A stretch of DNA of 64,000 nucleotides from JAICSD01 sp963836665 (GCA_963836665.1 CAWIKL010000001.1:682001-746000), one strand, 5' to 3'; numbered from the stretch's first letter, positions 17,304 to 29,514 are shown. Notes: a model not told the origin generated them from the letters alone. Numbers and translations: made by a program.

Positions 17304-20300
17304 ATGTGGATCACGCGGGCGCGTTGGGCGCTTGCCTTGGTATTGGCAACAGGCACGGCCGCATCGGCGCAGCCGGTCATGAAGACCGTCGTCGGTCAGG
17401 GAGAGACGATCGCCGTCGCCTACGACCCAGGCACTGCCACTGTGTACTATGCGGGCGATCGTCCCGGGACGATCTACCGCCAGACCGATCCGTACATGGG
17501 CGTGCTGGTGGCAGGCGTGCCCGGAGGGTCGCTCGCCGACGGCATTCCCGCCGTTCAAGCCGCGGTCTTCCCTGGGCGCAACGGCCTCGCCGTCGATGCC
17601 GGCGGCAATCTCTTCTTCTCCGAGCCAGCCCTCCACCGAATCCGGCGAATCGACGCAGCCACTGGACTCGTCACCACCATCGCGGGTAGCGGCGGAGACG
17701 TCCCTATCGACTCGACATTCTTTGAAGGCAACAACGCCGTATTCAACAACCTCGCCGCCCCCGGGGCGCTGGCCTTCAATCCGGTCACGGGGGACCTATT
17801 CGTGGCCGACGAGACCCTGGACATCGTCTACCGCATCACCGGCAACGGATCGCCGATCACGAGCCGCAACGGCTTCATGTACCGCGCGGTCGGCGGCAAT
17901 CCGGGCAACACGTCGATCTACGTTGAATTCGAGTGGTACAACCCGTTCGGCTACGCGGGCGACGGCGGTCCAGAGAAGGACGCGAAGCTGAATCATCCCC
18001 GCGGTCTCGCGTTCGACAACTCCGGCGATCTGTTCATCGCCGACACCGGCAACAACGTCGTCCGCCGCGTCGACGCGTCGAGCAGTGTGATTACGACCGT
18101 TGCCGGCAACGGCGTACCGGGATTCGCGGGTGACGGGGGTCCGGCCACCTCGGCCGAGTTGTTCATGCCGACGGGAGTTGCCGTACTCGAAGACAGAGCT
18201 CTATATATCGCCGACACGTCCAACCACCGCGTTCGTGAATACGATTTTCCCTCCGGCGAGATGTTCACGTCTGTCGGCGACGGCGTCGCACGATTCGGCG
18301 GCAATTCGTATGCCTTCCCCACCGGCATCGCTGCCGGATCGGGCTCGACGTTCTTCGTCGTCGATTCACAGAACCGATCCGTAGCCGAGACCGATCTCAC
18401 CTCCGACGGCGCCCCGAAGGTCGAGGTCGCCCACATCGGCGATCCGAGCGATCCCGGCTACGCCGGCAACGGCACGCCGGGCGGCGACGCGGTCAACCAG
18501 CCGATGGCGGTTGTGTTCGACCAGAACGGCAACGCTTTCTTTTCCGACTCGGGCAACTCGCGCGTGCGGCGCGTGGATGCCGCGACCGAAGTCGTGACGA
18601 CCGTTGTCGGCAATGGGATACCCGGATATGACGGCGACAGCGGCGACGCGCTCCACGCCCGGTTGAATTGTCCCGCCGGCCTGGCGTTCGGCGCGGCCGG
18701 CGATCTATTCGTTTCCGACACCTGCGCGAACGTCGTGCGTCATGTGTCGCCGGGTGCCGATGGCCTGATCACCGGCGCGTTGGATGAGATCATCACGACC
18801 TATGCCGGCACAGGCGTCCGGTATGGCACGACCGACGGCGAGGGCCGTCCAGCCACCTCCGCGCGCCTCAACGCGCCGGGGACGCTCGCGGTCCAGAACG
18901 GCACGCTGTTTGTGGGCGAGCCAAACGTCGCAACGATTGCCTCAATAGCGCCCGACGGCACGATCCAATACGGGTTGACCGACATCGAGGCCAACGCATT
19001 CGCTGTGGACGGCCAGGGTCATTTCATCCTCGCCGACTCGCGCGACCTCCAGTGCGATGGCCAAGGGGTTGCGTTCCTCGGCGGATCGAACACGTTGTGG
19101 GGCGGCGCGGCCGCAGACTCCAGCGGCCTTCTGTACCTGACAGCCAACGCATCCGCCCAGGCGGTCTATCGCTTCCAGGCGCATGGTGGTGGGTCGTTCT
19201 GTTCAGCGTCATCCAGCGGGACGGATCAGCTGGCGCTCGCGGGAACCGGAGCGATCGGCTATTCGGGCGACAAGGGGCCGGCTGTCAGCGCCACGCTGAA
19301 CCAGCCCGCCGGTCTCGCCGTCGACGCGGGCAACAACGTCTGGATCGCCGACATGGGGAATAACGCCATCCGGCGAGTTCAGCAGCCCACGATCAACGTG
19401 ACGGTGAGCCCTGCGAGCCTCGACTTCGGGACGCAGGGCGTCCAGACGACGTCGACGCCGCGGCCGGCGATAGCGACGTCCAGCGGAACATCACCAGCGA
19501 CGTTCTCGGCGACGACGCTCGGGGGCGCCAATCCCGGCGACTTCGTCGTCGTCAGCGACGGCTGCGTCGGCGCAGTGATTGCCTCCGGGGCGAAGTGCCA
19601 GGTATCCGTTGCGTTCACACCGACGGCGTCAGGTTCGCGCTCCGCGGTCCTGCAGTTCAACGACAACGCCACCGGCTCGCCCCAGACGATCAACCTGACC
19701 GGCGGCGGCGCGACGCTCGACGTCTCTCCGTCGCCGATTGCGTTCGATCCGCAGACCCAATCGATCGCGTCTTCCGCGATCCAGGTGACGGTGACAAATC
19801 GGGGAATCTCGCCTGTCTCGGTTCTCTCGCTCTCGTTCACCGGCCAGAATCCCGCTGACTTTTCCGTTGCCGGCGACGCCTGTACGAACGTGTCCCTGAA
19901 CGGAGGGGGATCGTGCACCTTCGGCGTGATCTTTACGCCGCAAGGCCTCGGTTCGCGGGCGGCCGCGCTGACCATCACGTCGTCGGCGAGCGACCTGATG
20001 CGCACGGTGAATGTGACCGGCACCGGAACGCCGCCGGTCGCGTCGACGGGAATCGCGCCGGCCCTCGTGGCCTTCGGACAGGCTGCGGTCGGGACCAAGA
20101 GCACGCCTGTGAGCATTACCGTCACCAGCACGGGCACTGCTTCGCTCATGATTACGAGCGCGGCGTTGACCGGAAATCAGAAGACGGATTTCATCCTCTC
20201 GAACGATTCGTGCAGCGGCGCGACGCTGACGCCGTCGCAGACGTGCACGGTGTCGGTGACGTTTGCTCCGGCCGACGTGTGCAACTCGACGGCCGCGGTG

Positions 20301-20505
20301 ACCTTCATTGACAACGCGGCCGACAGTCCGCAGAACGCGTCGTTGACCGGCCGCGGGGTCACGCCGGGAGCGGGCTCGCCGTTCCACGCGGTGGTCTACT
20401 GCACGTCTCCAGCCGCAGAGCCGCAGGAGCTGGCCGCGGGACCCGACGGCAACGTCTGGTTCGACGAGCACGGATTCGATCTTCTCGCCGGCGGCGATTG
20501 CCCGG
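17304..20505 (+). pseudogene. Giant secreted NHL-propeller/Ig-like protein, part 1
   Basis: This is the first of three frame-separated parts of one large gene (17304-24889, about 2,500 residues if joined). It begins with a signal peptide (MWITRARWALALVLATG, cut after ASA). Residues to about 690 are NHL-type propeller repeats, seen as recurring 'GDGGPA' followed by 'GLAFD', 'DLFIADTGNNVVRRVD', then 'ITTVAGNG'. After that come three or four ASH/choice-of-anchor-D Ig-like modules ('SPASLDFGTQGVQ', 'GAKCQVSVAFTPTASGSR', 'VNVTGTG'). The reading frame remains open to 21554, but homology stops near 20505 after 'GPDGNVWFDEHG'. An alternative start is 17235. Confidence 0.8.
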
Positions 20506-23190
20506 GCCAATGCGGGCGCAGGCGTCGTTACGGAAGACCCGACTGTCGTGCAGAACCAGTGGCGGCCGTCGTCGCTGTCGATCGCGTCGGATGGCTCGTA
20601 CGCGTACATCGAGTCTCGGGGTGGCGGCTTCGACGAGTGGTACGACATCGTCAATCCGCAGGGAGTCAAGATCCAGCAGCCCACCGGTTTCCCTGGGCCC
20701 TCCGGCGTCGGACCCGACGACGGCTTCTGGCTGACGTGGCGGGTCACGTGCGCCGACGCTCTTCTCTTCCAGCATTTTGCGCCGAACGCAGGCACGGCGA
20801 GCGTCGAGCCCGATGCGGTATGGCTGTACTACAACGCGAACCGCAAAGCCTGCCTGGCACCGAGCTTCGTCGCCACGGGCCCCGACGGCCTCGCCTGGAT
20901 CGGCACGTCGAACCAGGGCCCGGACGTCGGTACGAATGCGCCGAATGGATTCGTGCGCGTCACGCTGGACAACGTGATTTCGGACTTCACGCCGACCGAT
21001 GCTCCGCCGGTGGCCGCGACGGTCGGGCCGGATGGCCACATGTGGGCGCTGGTGGCGAACCTCGGCGCTCAGGCTTGCAGCCTCGAGCAACTCACACCGG
21101 GCGTCCTGAGCACACCTGTGGCGATGGATCCATCGCTGCTCGTGCTCGGCTGCTTGTCGATCGTGGAGGGCCCGGATCATCGTCTGTGGATGACAGGAAC
21201 GACGTTCAACGGGTCGGCATTCGTCCAGACAATCGCCGCCTACGATCCAGCGGCCGCTCATTGGTCTCTCTACCCGGCCTCTTCCATCAACTCGCCGAAC
21301 GTGTTTCTGGCGGCGGGACCCGACGAAGGCATCTGGTTCGACGCCATCCCGAGCGCTGTCGCCCGCTTCGACATCGGCGGCGGTCCGTCCGCGGCGTACG
21401 TCGCGCCAACGACGATCGGCTTCCCATCAACAATCGTCGGGCTGCCGGCGGAGGGCCGATCGGTCATCGTGCGCAGCACCGGAACGGCGCCGCTCACGAT
21501 CGCAAGCGTCGCGCTCGCGGGCGCCGATGCGGGCCACTTCCTGGTGCAGGATGACGGATGCTCGGGAGCCGTGCTTTCGCCAGGACAGACGTGCACCGTT
21601 GAGGTCACATCGCGGCCGACGAAGAGCGGCAGTCACGTCGCGCAGTTGGTCATCACGGACAACGACGCTTTCTCGCCTCAGAGCGTGCGGCTTGCGGAAT
21701 TCACGCTGCCGCCGGGCCCGACGGTCACTCCTGGTTCGGCGGCGTTCCCGACCGCGACCGTTGGCACGCATGGCACGCTCGTGACGTTCACGCTGACCAA
21801 CAACTACGACCGTTCGCTGTCAGTGGGATCCGTTTCGATCAGCGGCGCGAACTCTGGCGATTTCAGCATGCTCAACAACACCTGCCAGAACGGTGCGGTT
21901 GCGGCTAATGGAGGCACGTGCAGCGTCGACGTTCGCTTCGATCCGACAGCGGCCGGAAGTCGTCAGGCACTCCTCAGCTTCTCCGACGCGGCCACCCCGC
22001 CGACGCAGAGCGTGACGTTGACCGGCACCGGACAGGCCGCCGGAGGCGGCAATACAGGCGGTACCGGCTCGTCGTGCGCGTGCAATTCGACGGGCAACTT
22101 CGTCGATCCGACGATCGTGTATCCGGCGGTCAGCAATCCATTCGCGGCCAGCAGCACGTCACCGAGCGGCGCCTACAGGCTGGATATCCAGTCGATCTCC
22201 GGCAAACCGTCGGCGTTCGTGATCACGAAGAAGGACGCCACCACGCCGCTCGTCACGATTCCGGCGCCGAATCCGTCGAACACGGTCTGGCCGAACGCCG
22301 ACCAGCACCCGTGGGGCTTCAGTCCCGATGACGACCGGTTCGCGCTGCACTACGCCACGTTCGGTACGAACGGTGCGACGACGACGGACTGGATCGACAA
22401 CATTGCGTTATTCGATCTGAAGTCGCCGACGCCGAGCATCGCCGTGAAGACCCTTACGCTACCGGTTGCGCCGGATGGGTTTGCAACCGGCCCAGCGGGC
22501 TCGATGGCGTTCAGCCCGCACGGTGCGTACTTCCTGACGGCGCAGCTGCAGTCGACGTCGAGCGGCCAGTCGATCTCGTTGAACGTCTCGACGAGCGCCG
22601 GCGCGAGCGTGTATCAACACGTCTGGAGCCCGGCCTCGGCGCCCGCGGATCCCGAAGACGCAGCGGGCTCCTCGTTCTGGGGCTTCTCGCCCGACGAACA
22701 GACGTTCACGTACTACCTGCAGGAACCGGGCGACGAAAACTTCGTGGAGCTCATCGCCTTGCCGACAGGCGCAGGGTTTCGCGAACTCCACTACCAGAAC
22801 GCGAAGGCCCTCAAGGTCCAGTTCTCGCCGTGCGGCGAGGTGATCGCCGTGGAGCTCACTGATATCACCGCAAGCGTCGATCAAGCCGAAGCCAATCCGG
22901 CCCACGTCACTCTGTACTCGGCGCGACCGGCGGACGCCGGAAACGGTGCAATTGTCGACAAAGGCGATCTGTTTACCAACGAGACCATCGTGGTCTCTGC
23001 TGGCCCTACCGAGTACAAGGTAGCGGTGGGGAATTCGAGCCCCGTTGATCTCGCGCCGAACACCAGTACAGGATCCTGTCCCGCGCCGACCACGAGTGGA
23101 GACGCGGGCGGTTCAGACGCGCCGTCCGCGGCGGTCGCGCCGAAGTTCAAGGAGACGTTCGACTCCAACACACCGCCGCCGCCGCGAACG
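20500..23190 (+). pseudogene. Giant secreted protein, part 2 (propeller, ASH modules, WD40-like)
   Basis: This part continues the upstream protein in a frame shifted by one base. It opens with a virginiamycin-B-lyase-like propeller ('GPDGLAWIGTSN', 'GPDGHMWALVAN', 'GPDEGIWFDAIPS'), which fits the last words of part 1. Two or three ASH-type Ig-like modules follow ('GQTCTVEVTSRPTKSGSH', 'GGTCSVDVRFDPTAAGSR'). Then comes a TolB/WD40-like section ('WGFSPDDDRFALHYATFG', 'FWGFSPDEQTFTYYLQEPG'). It loses frame near 23190 in a CCG-rich stretch. Confidence 0.75.
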
Positions 23191-24889
23191 GCGACATTGG
23201 GTCAACAGGTACTCGTATACGTTCGAGGCGACTGGCTCGCCGGATCCGACGTTCGCGTTCGTGACGAACACGTGCACGTTCCTTACGATTGATGCGACGA
23301 GCGGTGAAGTATCCGGAACGCCGGCGACGGCGTTCGCAAGCTGCACCTACTCCGTGACGGCGGTCAATGGCGCCGGCAACGCCGACGCCGGACCGTTCAC
23401 GATCACGATGGCGGCGGCGCCGCCCGCCGGGGGCGGAGGAGGGGACGGGCCGTCCGCTGTGAACGACGATGCCGAGCCGGCGCCGGCCCTTTTCGCGGTA
23501 CCGAGGCCGACGTCGAGGGAGACGACATCCGCGGCGCCTTCACAGCAGACCACGCTGGTGCTTCCTCACGGGCGGGGACAGATCGTGCTGAATGCCGACG
23601 TGACGCCTTCGGTGTCGACGTTTACCTACACGGAGAACGACCTGCCCGCCGGACCGATCGGGAGCCTGCTCTTCGCCGGTCTCGATTTCACGTTGACTGC
23701 GGTGGACAAGGCAAGCGGCGCGCCCGTGACGAACTTCGTCGAGCCGCCGATCGGGACAATCGTCGTTCATCAGTCCGATTTGCAGTCGGCCCGCATAGGC
23801 GATTCGACGACGGTCAGTGTGTACCGGTGGAGCGGCACCGCCTGGGTGAATCAGATGCCGTGCGCCGGCTGTGGCATCGACGTCGCGAACAGTGTACTGA
23901 CGGTGAAACTGAGGCAGCCTGGCGAATACATTCTCGCGGCCGCGCAGCCACCGCAGACGCTGACACTCACCGCCCTGGTCGTGAGCGCAACGGCCGGCAC
24001 ACCGTTCTCGGGACCGGTTGCGAGCTTCGTGCCGCTCTATCCGTCCGATCTCGTGGGCTTCTACACGGCAACGGTGAGCTGGGGCGACGGGCAGACGTCG
24101 GACGGTCCGATCTCGTCCTCGGGTACGGGCACGTTCGTCGTCGCGGGCGCGCACACGTGGGTGGCCGCCGGCACCTACACGATCGGTGTCACGGTGCTGC
24201 GGGGTGCCACGAGCGCGACAAGGCAGACAAGGGCGGTGGTGAGCGGCGTCGGACAGCCTCCGACGTTCACCGCGGCGAATCCGCCGCTGACGGTGACGGC
24301 AGGCGCGGCGTACACGTATGGCTTCGCGGCGAGCGGCGTCCCGGCGCCGACGTTCGCGCTCGGCTCCGGCGCGCCGGCGTGGCTGACGATCGGCGCGACG
24401 ACCGGCACGGTGTCGGGCACCTCGCCCGCGGGCATGACGTCGTTCGCCTATAGCGTCGTCGCGTCGAACGGCGTCGCACCAAACGCAACGGCGGGTCCGT
24501 TCACCGTTTCGGTCAGCCCCGCAACGAACAAGTCCGCCGATCTCAGTCTCACGTTGACGGCGGCCGCGCAGGTGACCAAGGGGTCGACGATCAGCTATTC
24601 GATTGTCGTGACCAACAACGGGCCGGCGACAGCCACGAACGTCGGGCTGTTGTTGCTCGCTAGTCCTGAACTGTCGATCGTGTCGGTTTCGCCGGCGCCG
24701 CAGCTCAATCTGGACGGGTTGTGGAGCTGGAAGCTGGCAAACCTCGCCTCCGGCCAGTCGGCAACGTTCACACTGCGCGCAAGAGCCACAAATACAGGCA
24801 TCGTGGTGGCGGCGGCAGCCGTGGGATCGGACACTAAGGATCCGAAGCTCGTGAACAATGCCGCGGCCGCGGTGACAAAGGTGAAGTGA
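23190..24889 (+). pseudogene. Giant secreted protein, part 3 (Ig-like and DUF11 modules)
   Basis: The third frame carries the C-terminal end. Putative Ig modules of the He_PIG type are visible ('YSYTFEATGSPDPTFAF' and, later, 'AYTYGFAASGVPAPTFALG'), then a PKD-like 'TVSWGDGQTSDG' segment and a final DUF11-type repeat ('KGSTISYSIVVTNNGPATA'). There is no cell-wall or sorting motif at the end. Together the three parts describe a secreted or surface adhesin/propeller protein; ligand unknown. Confidence 0.75.
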
Positions 24890-25042
24890 GGCCTCGGGCC
24901 GCGTCCAAGCGGTTTGCTGACCATCGCGCGGCTGATGGCGGAGTCTCAGAAGAACAAGCAGGAAGGCTGACTTCGGGTGAGTTTCGTTGCACGCCCTGAC
25001 CGAAAAGCAAAGTCGCCGTCGTGTGGCGACGTCTCAATCGCA

Positions 25043-25816
25043 TCACGATTTGCTGCCGATCACCCTGCCCCCGATCACGTAGCCCCATCGCACCGAGCCG
25101 AACGTGATCAGCGTCACCAGATACGAGAACACGTCTTGCACGCAGCGCGCATCCGTCAGCCCGGCGTCGCGCAACGTGGCGGCGTATTTCGAGATGTGCC
25201 GCACGTCGACAATGAGCACGCGGCCGCCAGGCGCTAACACGCGCGCGATTTCGCGCAGAGCGGTCTGCCGCTCGCCCGCGTTGTAAATGTTGTGCAGGGC
25301 GTTGCTCGAGAGCACCACGTCGAAGCTGGCGTCAGGGAAGGGAAGTTTTCGCGCATCGCCGGTGTGCACGTCGACTTTATCGGCGACGCCTTCGATCGTC
25401 GCGTTGCTCAACGTGCCCGCTGCATTGTTGCCGCTGAGATCTTCCTGCTGCCATTTGTCGATGCCGACGGCGCGGCCGGTGGAGAGCCGTTTGGCCGCGC
25501 CGATGAGAAACAATCCCAGGCCGCACCCCACATCCAGCACGCGCTCGTGTCCGCTCCAGTTGATCTTGTCGAGATATATGTCCCGCTCGCGTATCTTCCC
25601 GATCTTGCTGTCGTAAATCATCCACAACGCCATCGCGCCGCAGCTCAGCCCGGCCATCATCAACGGCCGGGCGATCACCGCGATGGCATCCTGCCGGGAC
25701 CACATGCCGAGCACCCGCATGATCAGCGAGAGGATCCCCAGCGCCCCGACGATGAGCATGTTGCGCACCGCCACCGGGGCATCCAGGCCGTAATTGGGAG
25801 TCCGATTCTCTTTCAT
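25043..25816 (-). CDS. Membrane-anchored class I SAM methyltransferase
   Basis: A 257-residue protein. The first 70 residues hold two TM helices ('NMLIVGALGILSLIMRVLG' and 'PLMMAGLSCGAMALWMI'). The rest is a class I methyltransferase: motif I 'VLDVGCGLGLFLIGAAKRL', motif II acid in 'AVGIDKW', 'GDARKLPFPDASFDVVLSS' and 'LREIARVLAPGGRVLIVD'. The substrate is probably a lipid or membrane-near compound, an inference from the anchor. It is a single gene, convergent with the giant protein gene. Confidence 0.88.
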   Translation of the reverse strand: MKENRTPNYGLDAPVAVRNMLIVGALGILSLIMRVLGMWSRQDAIAVIARPLMMAGLSCGAMALWMIYDSKIGKIRERDIYLDKINWSGHERVLDVGCGLGLFLIGAAKRLSTGRAVGIDKWQQEDLSGNNAAGTLSNATIEGVADKVDVHTGDARKLPFPDASFDVVLSSNALHNIYNAGERQTALREIARVLAPGGRVLIVDVRHISKYAATLRDAGLTDARCVQDVFSYLVTLITFGSVRWGYVIGGRVIGSKS

Positions 25817-26297
25817 CCTTTGCCGCTCTATCGAGAAAGCTCACGTGCCCCCGCTTGACTGTTTTCTGAATGAGGCACAGAAAGCCGGGCCAGTATACCG
25901 GCCTCCGACGAACCGCCGCCAAGCACACCCCAAGCGGCTGCCGCTCCCATGGGCGTGATCGTTCCAACACCGTCTGCTGGGAAGTGATCCTGAACTGATC
26001 CCGTCGCCTGCGGTCTTGTGCGGTTGTTTGGGATGACTGCGGCGCAGCTAGATCGGGGCTAAGGCGCTGAAACAGAATGAGTTCACGCGATTTTTCGAAC
26101 GAATACGAAGGCTTCCGAAAATGCGCTCAAAACGACTCTTCATGGGCAACTAGTGCGGTCCACTGAGGGATCAGGTGGACGCTCGCCTCTACGGGTGACG
26201 ACCGGCCAGCACATCCGCGGTCCGCTTCGTGCCGGCGGGCTGGCGTACGTCGAGTCCGCCCGCAGATGGCACGACGCACGGACTATGTGGCGGCTCT
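25817..26297. other. Gene-free stretch
   Basis: About 480 bp between the methyltransferase start and the PadR promoter. I see no coding frame with family-like content, no RNA gene and no clear repeat. Part of it must hold the methyltransferase promoter. Confidence 0.5.
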
Positions 26298-26331
26298 CTA
26301 TTTGACATCCAAATAGACATCGGTGTATTTA
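26298..26331 (+). promoter_or_regulatory. Promoter with overlapping operator before PadR
   Basis: CTATTTG and CAAATAG form perfect 7-bp arms around ACATC (26298-26316). TTGACA (26302-26307) lies inside this repeat, and TATTTA (26326-26331) follows after 18 bp as a -10 element. A start site near 26338 would coincide with an in-frame GTG, suggesting a leaderless transcript. Repression by the PadR product is inferred from position. Confidence 0.5.
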
Positions 26332-26337
26332 GTGGGC

Positions 26338-26685
26338 GTGCCCGGTAAAGAGCCCGCTAAGGCCGACATCCTGCAGGGGACGCTCGACATCATGATCTTG
26401 CAGACCCTCGCCACCCTCGGGCCGTCGCACGGGTACGCCATCGCGGCGCGGCTCGAGCAGGTGTCGGGGGGGCGCGTGCAACTGAACATGGGCACGCTCT
26501 ATCCCGGACTGATGCGCCTCGAACAGCGCCGCTTCGTCAGTGGCACGTGGGGCATCACCGACAACAACCGCCGCGCCCGGTTCTACGCGATGACCGCTGC
26601 CGGCCGCAGGCAGTTGGCCGTTGAAAAACAGGAATGGCACCGGACGGTGACGATCATGCAGGCATTGCTCGGCGAGCCGACGTGA
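26338..26685 (+). CDS. PadR-family transcriptional regulator
   Basis: A 115-residue PadR protein: 'ILQGTLDIMILQTLATLGP', 'SHGYAIAARLEQ', 'LNMGTLYPGLMRLEQR' and 'NNRRARFYAMTAAGRRQL'. Three in-frame GTG codons (26323, 26332, 26338) are possible starts and there is no ATG; I prefer 26338 because it begins where family members begin and where the predicted transcript starts. Its stop overlaps the ATG of the permease gene by one base (TGATG), so the two are translationally coupled. Confidence 0.88.
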   Translation: MPGKEPAKADILQGTLDIMILQTLATLGPSHGYAIAARLEQVSGGRVQLNMGTLYPGLMRLEQRRFVSGTWGITDNNRRARFYAMTAAGRRQLAVEKQEWHRTVTIMQALLGEPT

Positions 26686-29346
26686 TGTCGGCCATCCGCG
26701 CGTGGCTGCAGCGACTGTGGGGCACGTTCCGCAAGGCCTCGCCCGACTCCGAGATGGAAGCCGAGCTCAGGCTCCACGTGGAGATGGCGGCTGACGAGTG
26801 GCAGCGACGTGGCCTGCCGCGCGCGGCCGCGCTGCGCCAGGCGCGGCTGCAGGCGGGCGGTGTCGCGCAGGCGATGGAGCAACGACGCGATCAGCGTGGT
26901 CTGCCGTGGCTCACGGACGTCATCCAGGATCTCCGGTTCGGCGCACGCACCATGCGGCGCAGCCCGATGTTCAGCACGGTCGCGGTCCTGACGCTGACGC
27001 TGGCCATCGGCGCCAATACCGCCATCTTCAGCCTCGTCGATCCGCTGCTGTTTCGCGACCTGCCCGTACGCGATCCGGCCAGCCTGGTGCAGTTTTCGTT
27101 TCAGTATCCGCGTGATCCGCCGCTGAACATGTTCGGTCTCGCCACGTACGAGTCGTATCGCGACGGCAACCACGTGTTCTCGGATCTGTTCGGACTCACG
27201 CCGCTGACGACGCGGTCGCGTACCGGTGAGGATCCGATCGCCGCCGAGGTGGTCACCGGCAACTTCTTCCGGGCGCTCGGGGTGCCGCCGGTGCTGGGGC
27301 GCACGCTGGAGACTTCTGACGACGGGCCGGGCACGGCTCCGGTCGCGGTCGTCAGCTGGCACTACTGGCGGAACCGCTGCAACGGCAACGTGCACGTGCT
27401 CGGCTCTACCCTGGACATCGAAGACGCCCGCATGCCGGCGCCGATGCACGTTACGGTCGTGGGCGTCGCCGAACCGGGATTTTCCGGCATCATGGCCGGC
27501 GACCGGCCGGACGTCTGGATGTCGCTCTCCGCCATTCCGGACGCGGTGCGGTCCAAGGCCAGCCTCTCACTCGTCGCGCGGCTCAAGCCAGGGGCGTCGA
27601 TCGAGCAGGCGCGCGCCGAGATGCGGGTACTGGATCGCGTCCGCATCGACGCCCTCGCAAAGGGAGATCCGCAGTGGCGCAAAGCGGTGTTGGACGTCGC
27701 GTCGGCGCGCACGGGACTGGACACACCGCTGCAGCAGCAGTTCGGCGGAGCGCTGCTGCTGCTGATGACGATGGTCGGCGGCGTGCTGCTGCTGGCGTGC
27801 GTCAACATTGGCACCCTCCTGCTCGCGCGCGGTGCCGCGCGGGAACACGAGATGGCCGTACGCGTCTCGCTCGGCGCCGGTCGCTTCCGTGTCGTCCGGC
27901 AGGTGCTGACCGAATCGTGGCTCCTCGCCGCGATGGGCGGCGTCCTGGGGATCCTCGGCGCGCGAGTCGCCGCCACGATGCTGATGCGCATCATGATCTC
28001 GGGGACGCGGTCGATTGGACCCGCGCCGCATCTGGACGTGGCACTCGATGCGCGGGTACTCGACGTTCACGGTCGCCGTCACCGTGCTGGCGGCGCTCCT
28101 CTTCGGGCTCATGCCGGCGATCGCGGCGTTCGTGTCCGCCCCTGCGCCGACGCTGCGGCAGAGCGGTGCAGCGCCGGCGCGATCGCGGCGAAGCTTCGGC
28201 AACGGACTGGTGGTGGCGCAGGTGGCGATCTCCCTGGCGCTCCTCAGCGTGTCGCAGCTGTCCCTGACGCATCTGCGCCACCTGCGTGATCGAAGCCTGG
28301 GGTTCGATCGCGACGGCGTGCTGCTAGTATCGGTCAACACGTCGCGCGCACAGAGCCGTGCGCAGCTGGCGACGCTCTACTACGACGTCGTTCCGCGCCT
28401 CCAGGCGATTGGCGGCGTGCGCGCCGCGGCGGCGAGCGCGACGACACCGATCGCCCCCGGGGCGGCCAGCCGCTTCCTCCACGCGGAAGGATTCGACGAG
28501 CCTGCACAGGAGCGAAGCCGGGTGTCGCTGAATTGGGTGTCGCCGAACTATTTCGCGACCTTCGACACGCCGCTTCTGGAAGGACGGGACTTCCGCGACG
28601 CGGATGCCGCGGAGCCCCGCCGTATCATCGTCAACCAGACGCTGGCGCGGCGATACTTTGCCGGCCGCGATCCCATGGGTCGGCACGTCTGGCTCGAGCA
28701 TGAACACGACCCCTACGAGATCGTGGGCGTCGCCGGCGATGCGAAGTACCAGGACATCCGGCTGGTGCCCCCGCCCACCGTCTATGTGTTCGCGCCGATG
28801 TCGAGAGGATCGACCACGCTGTCGCTGCGGACGGACGTCAATCCGACCGCCGTGGCCCCTGACGTGCGACGCATCGTCACCGAGGTGCTCGGCCCGGATG
28901 CCGTGCAACGGGTGACGACGCTGGCTGAGCAGGTCGATGCCGCCGTCGTCCCCGAGCGGTTGATGGCGCTTTTGGGGGGATTCTTCGGCGCGGCGGGCGC
29001 GCTGCTAGCGGCGATCGGGCTCTACGGACTGCTCGCCTACACCGTCGCCCGGCGCACGAAGGAGATCGGGATTCGCATGGCGCTCGGCGCGACGCGCGCG
29101 GACGTCACACGGATGGTGGTGCGGAGCGCGCTGACGCTCGTCGCCGCGGGATGCGTGGTCGGGGCGCCGGTCGCGTTCTGGGGCACCCGCTTGGCCGCGA
29201 GAGCGATCGAAGACCTGTCTGGCGGCGGCGTGTCGCCGCTTGCCGCGGCCGTGGTCGTGATGCTCGCGGTCGCAACGCTCGCGGCGTTCATGCCGACGCG
29301 TCGCGCGACGCGTGTCGAACCCGTGGTCGCGCTCCGGTCGGAATAA
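26685..29346 (+). pseudogene. ADOP-type permease, broken by one frame change
   Basis: About 887 residues if joined. The first part (to about 28055) has the prefix region ('MEAELRLHVEMAADEWQRRG'), first TM helix ('STVAVLTLTLAIGANTAIF'), first periplasmic domain and first FtsX module ('AREHEMAVRVSLGAGRFR'). The second part, one base out of frame, carries 'STFTVAVTVLAALLFG', a second periplasmic domain, and 'VARRTKEIGIRMALGATRAD'. Joined, the layout equals the intact ADOP protein at 1177-3891. A single-base gain near GCGCGGGTACTCGACG explains the break; whether this is a mutation or an assembly error cannot be told from the sequence alone. Confidence 0.85.
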
Positions 29347-29421
29347 CCGGAGCCACAATGACAACTTACGGCGGGATCACAAACTGCGCTTGATCCGTTT
29401 CCGTGGCCGGTTTAGTTACGC

Positions 29422-29514
29422 TGCCTGAATCATCTTGCGTTCGAACGCCGCTGGGCTCATCCGGCCGGCTAACGAGTGGCAACGCCGCTTGTTATAGAAC
29501 ACTTCAATGTAGTC
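29422..29514 (-). pseudogene. IS3-family OrfB C-terminal scrap
   Basis: The minus strand reads 'DYIEVFYNKRRCHSLAGR' and then 'MSPAAFERKMI', the classic end of an IS3-family OrfB transposase (normally ...YNxxRxHSxLGxxSPxxFE). Only about 31 codons survive; neither the catalytic part nor terminal repeats are seen. It shows that an IS3 element once lay between the permease and the Wzz-like genes. Confidence 0.7.
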
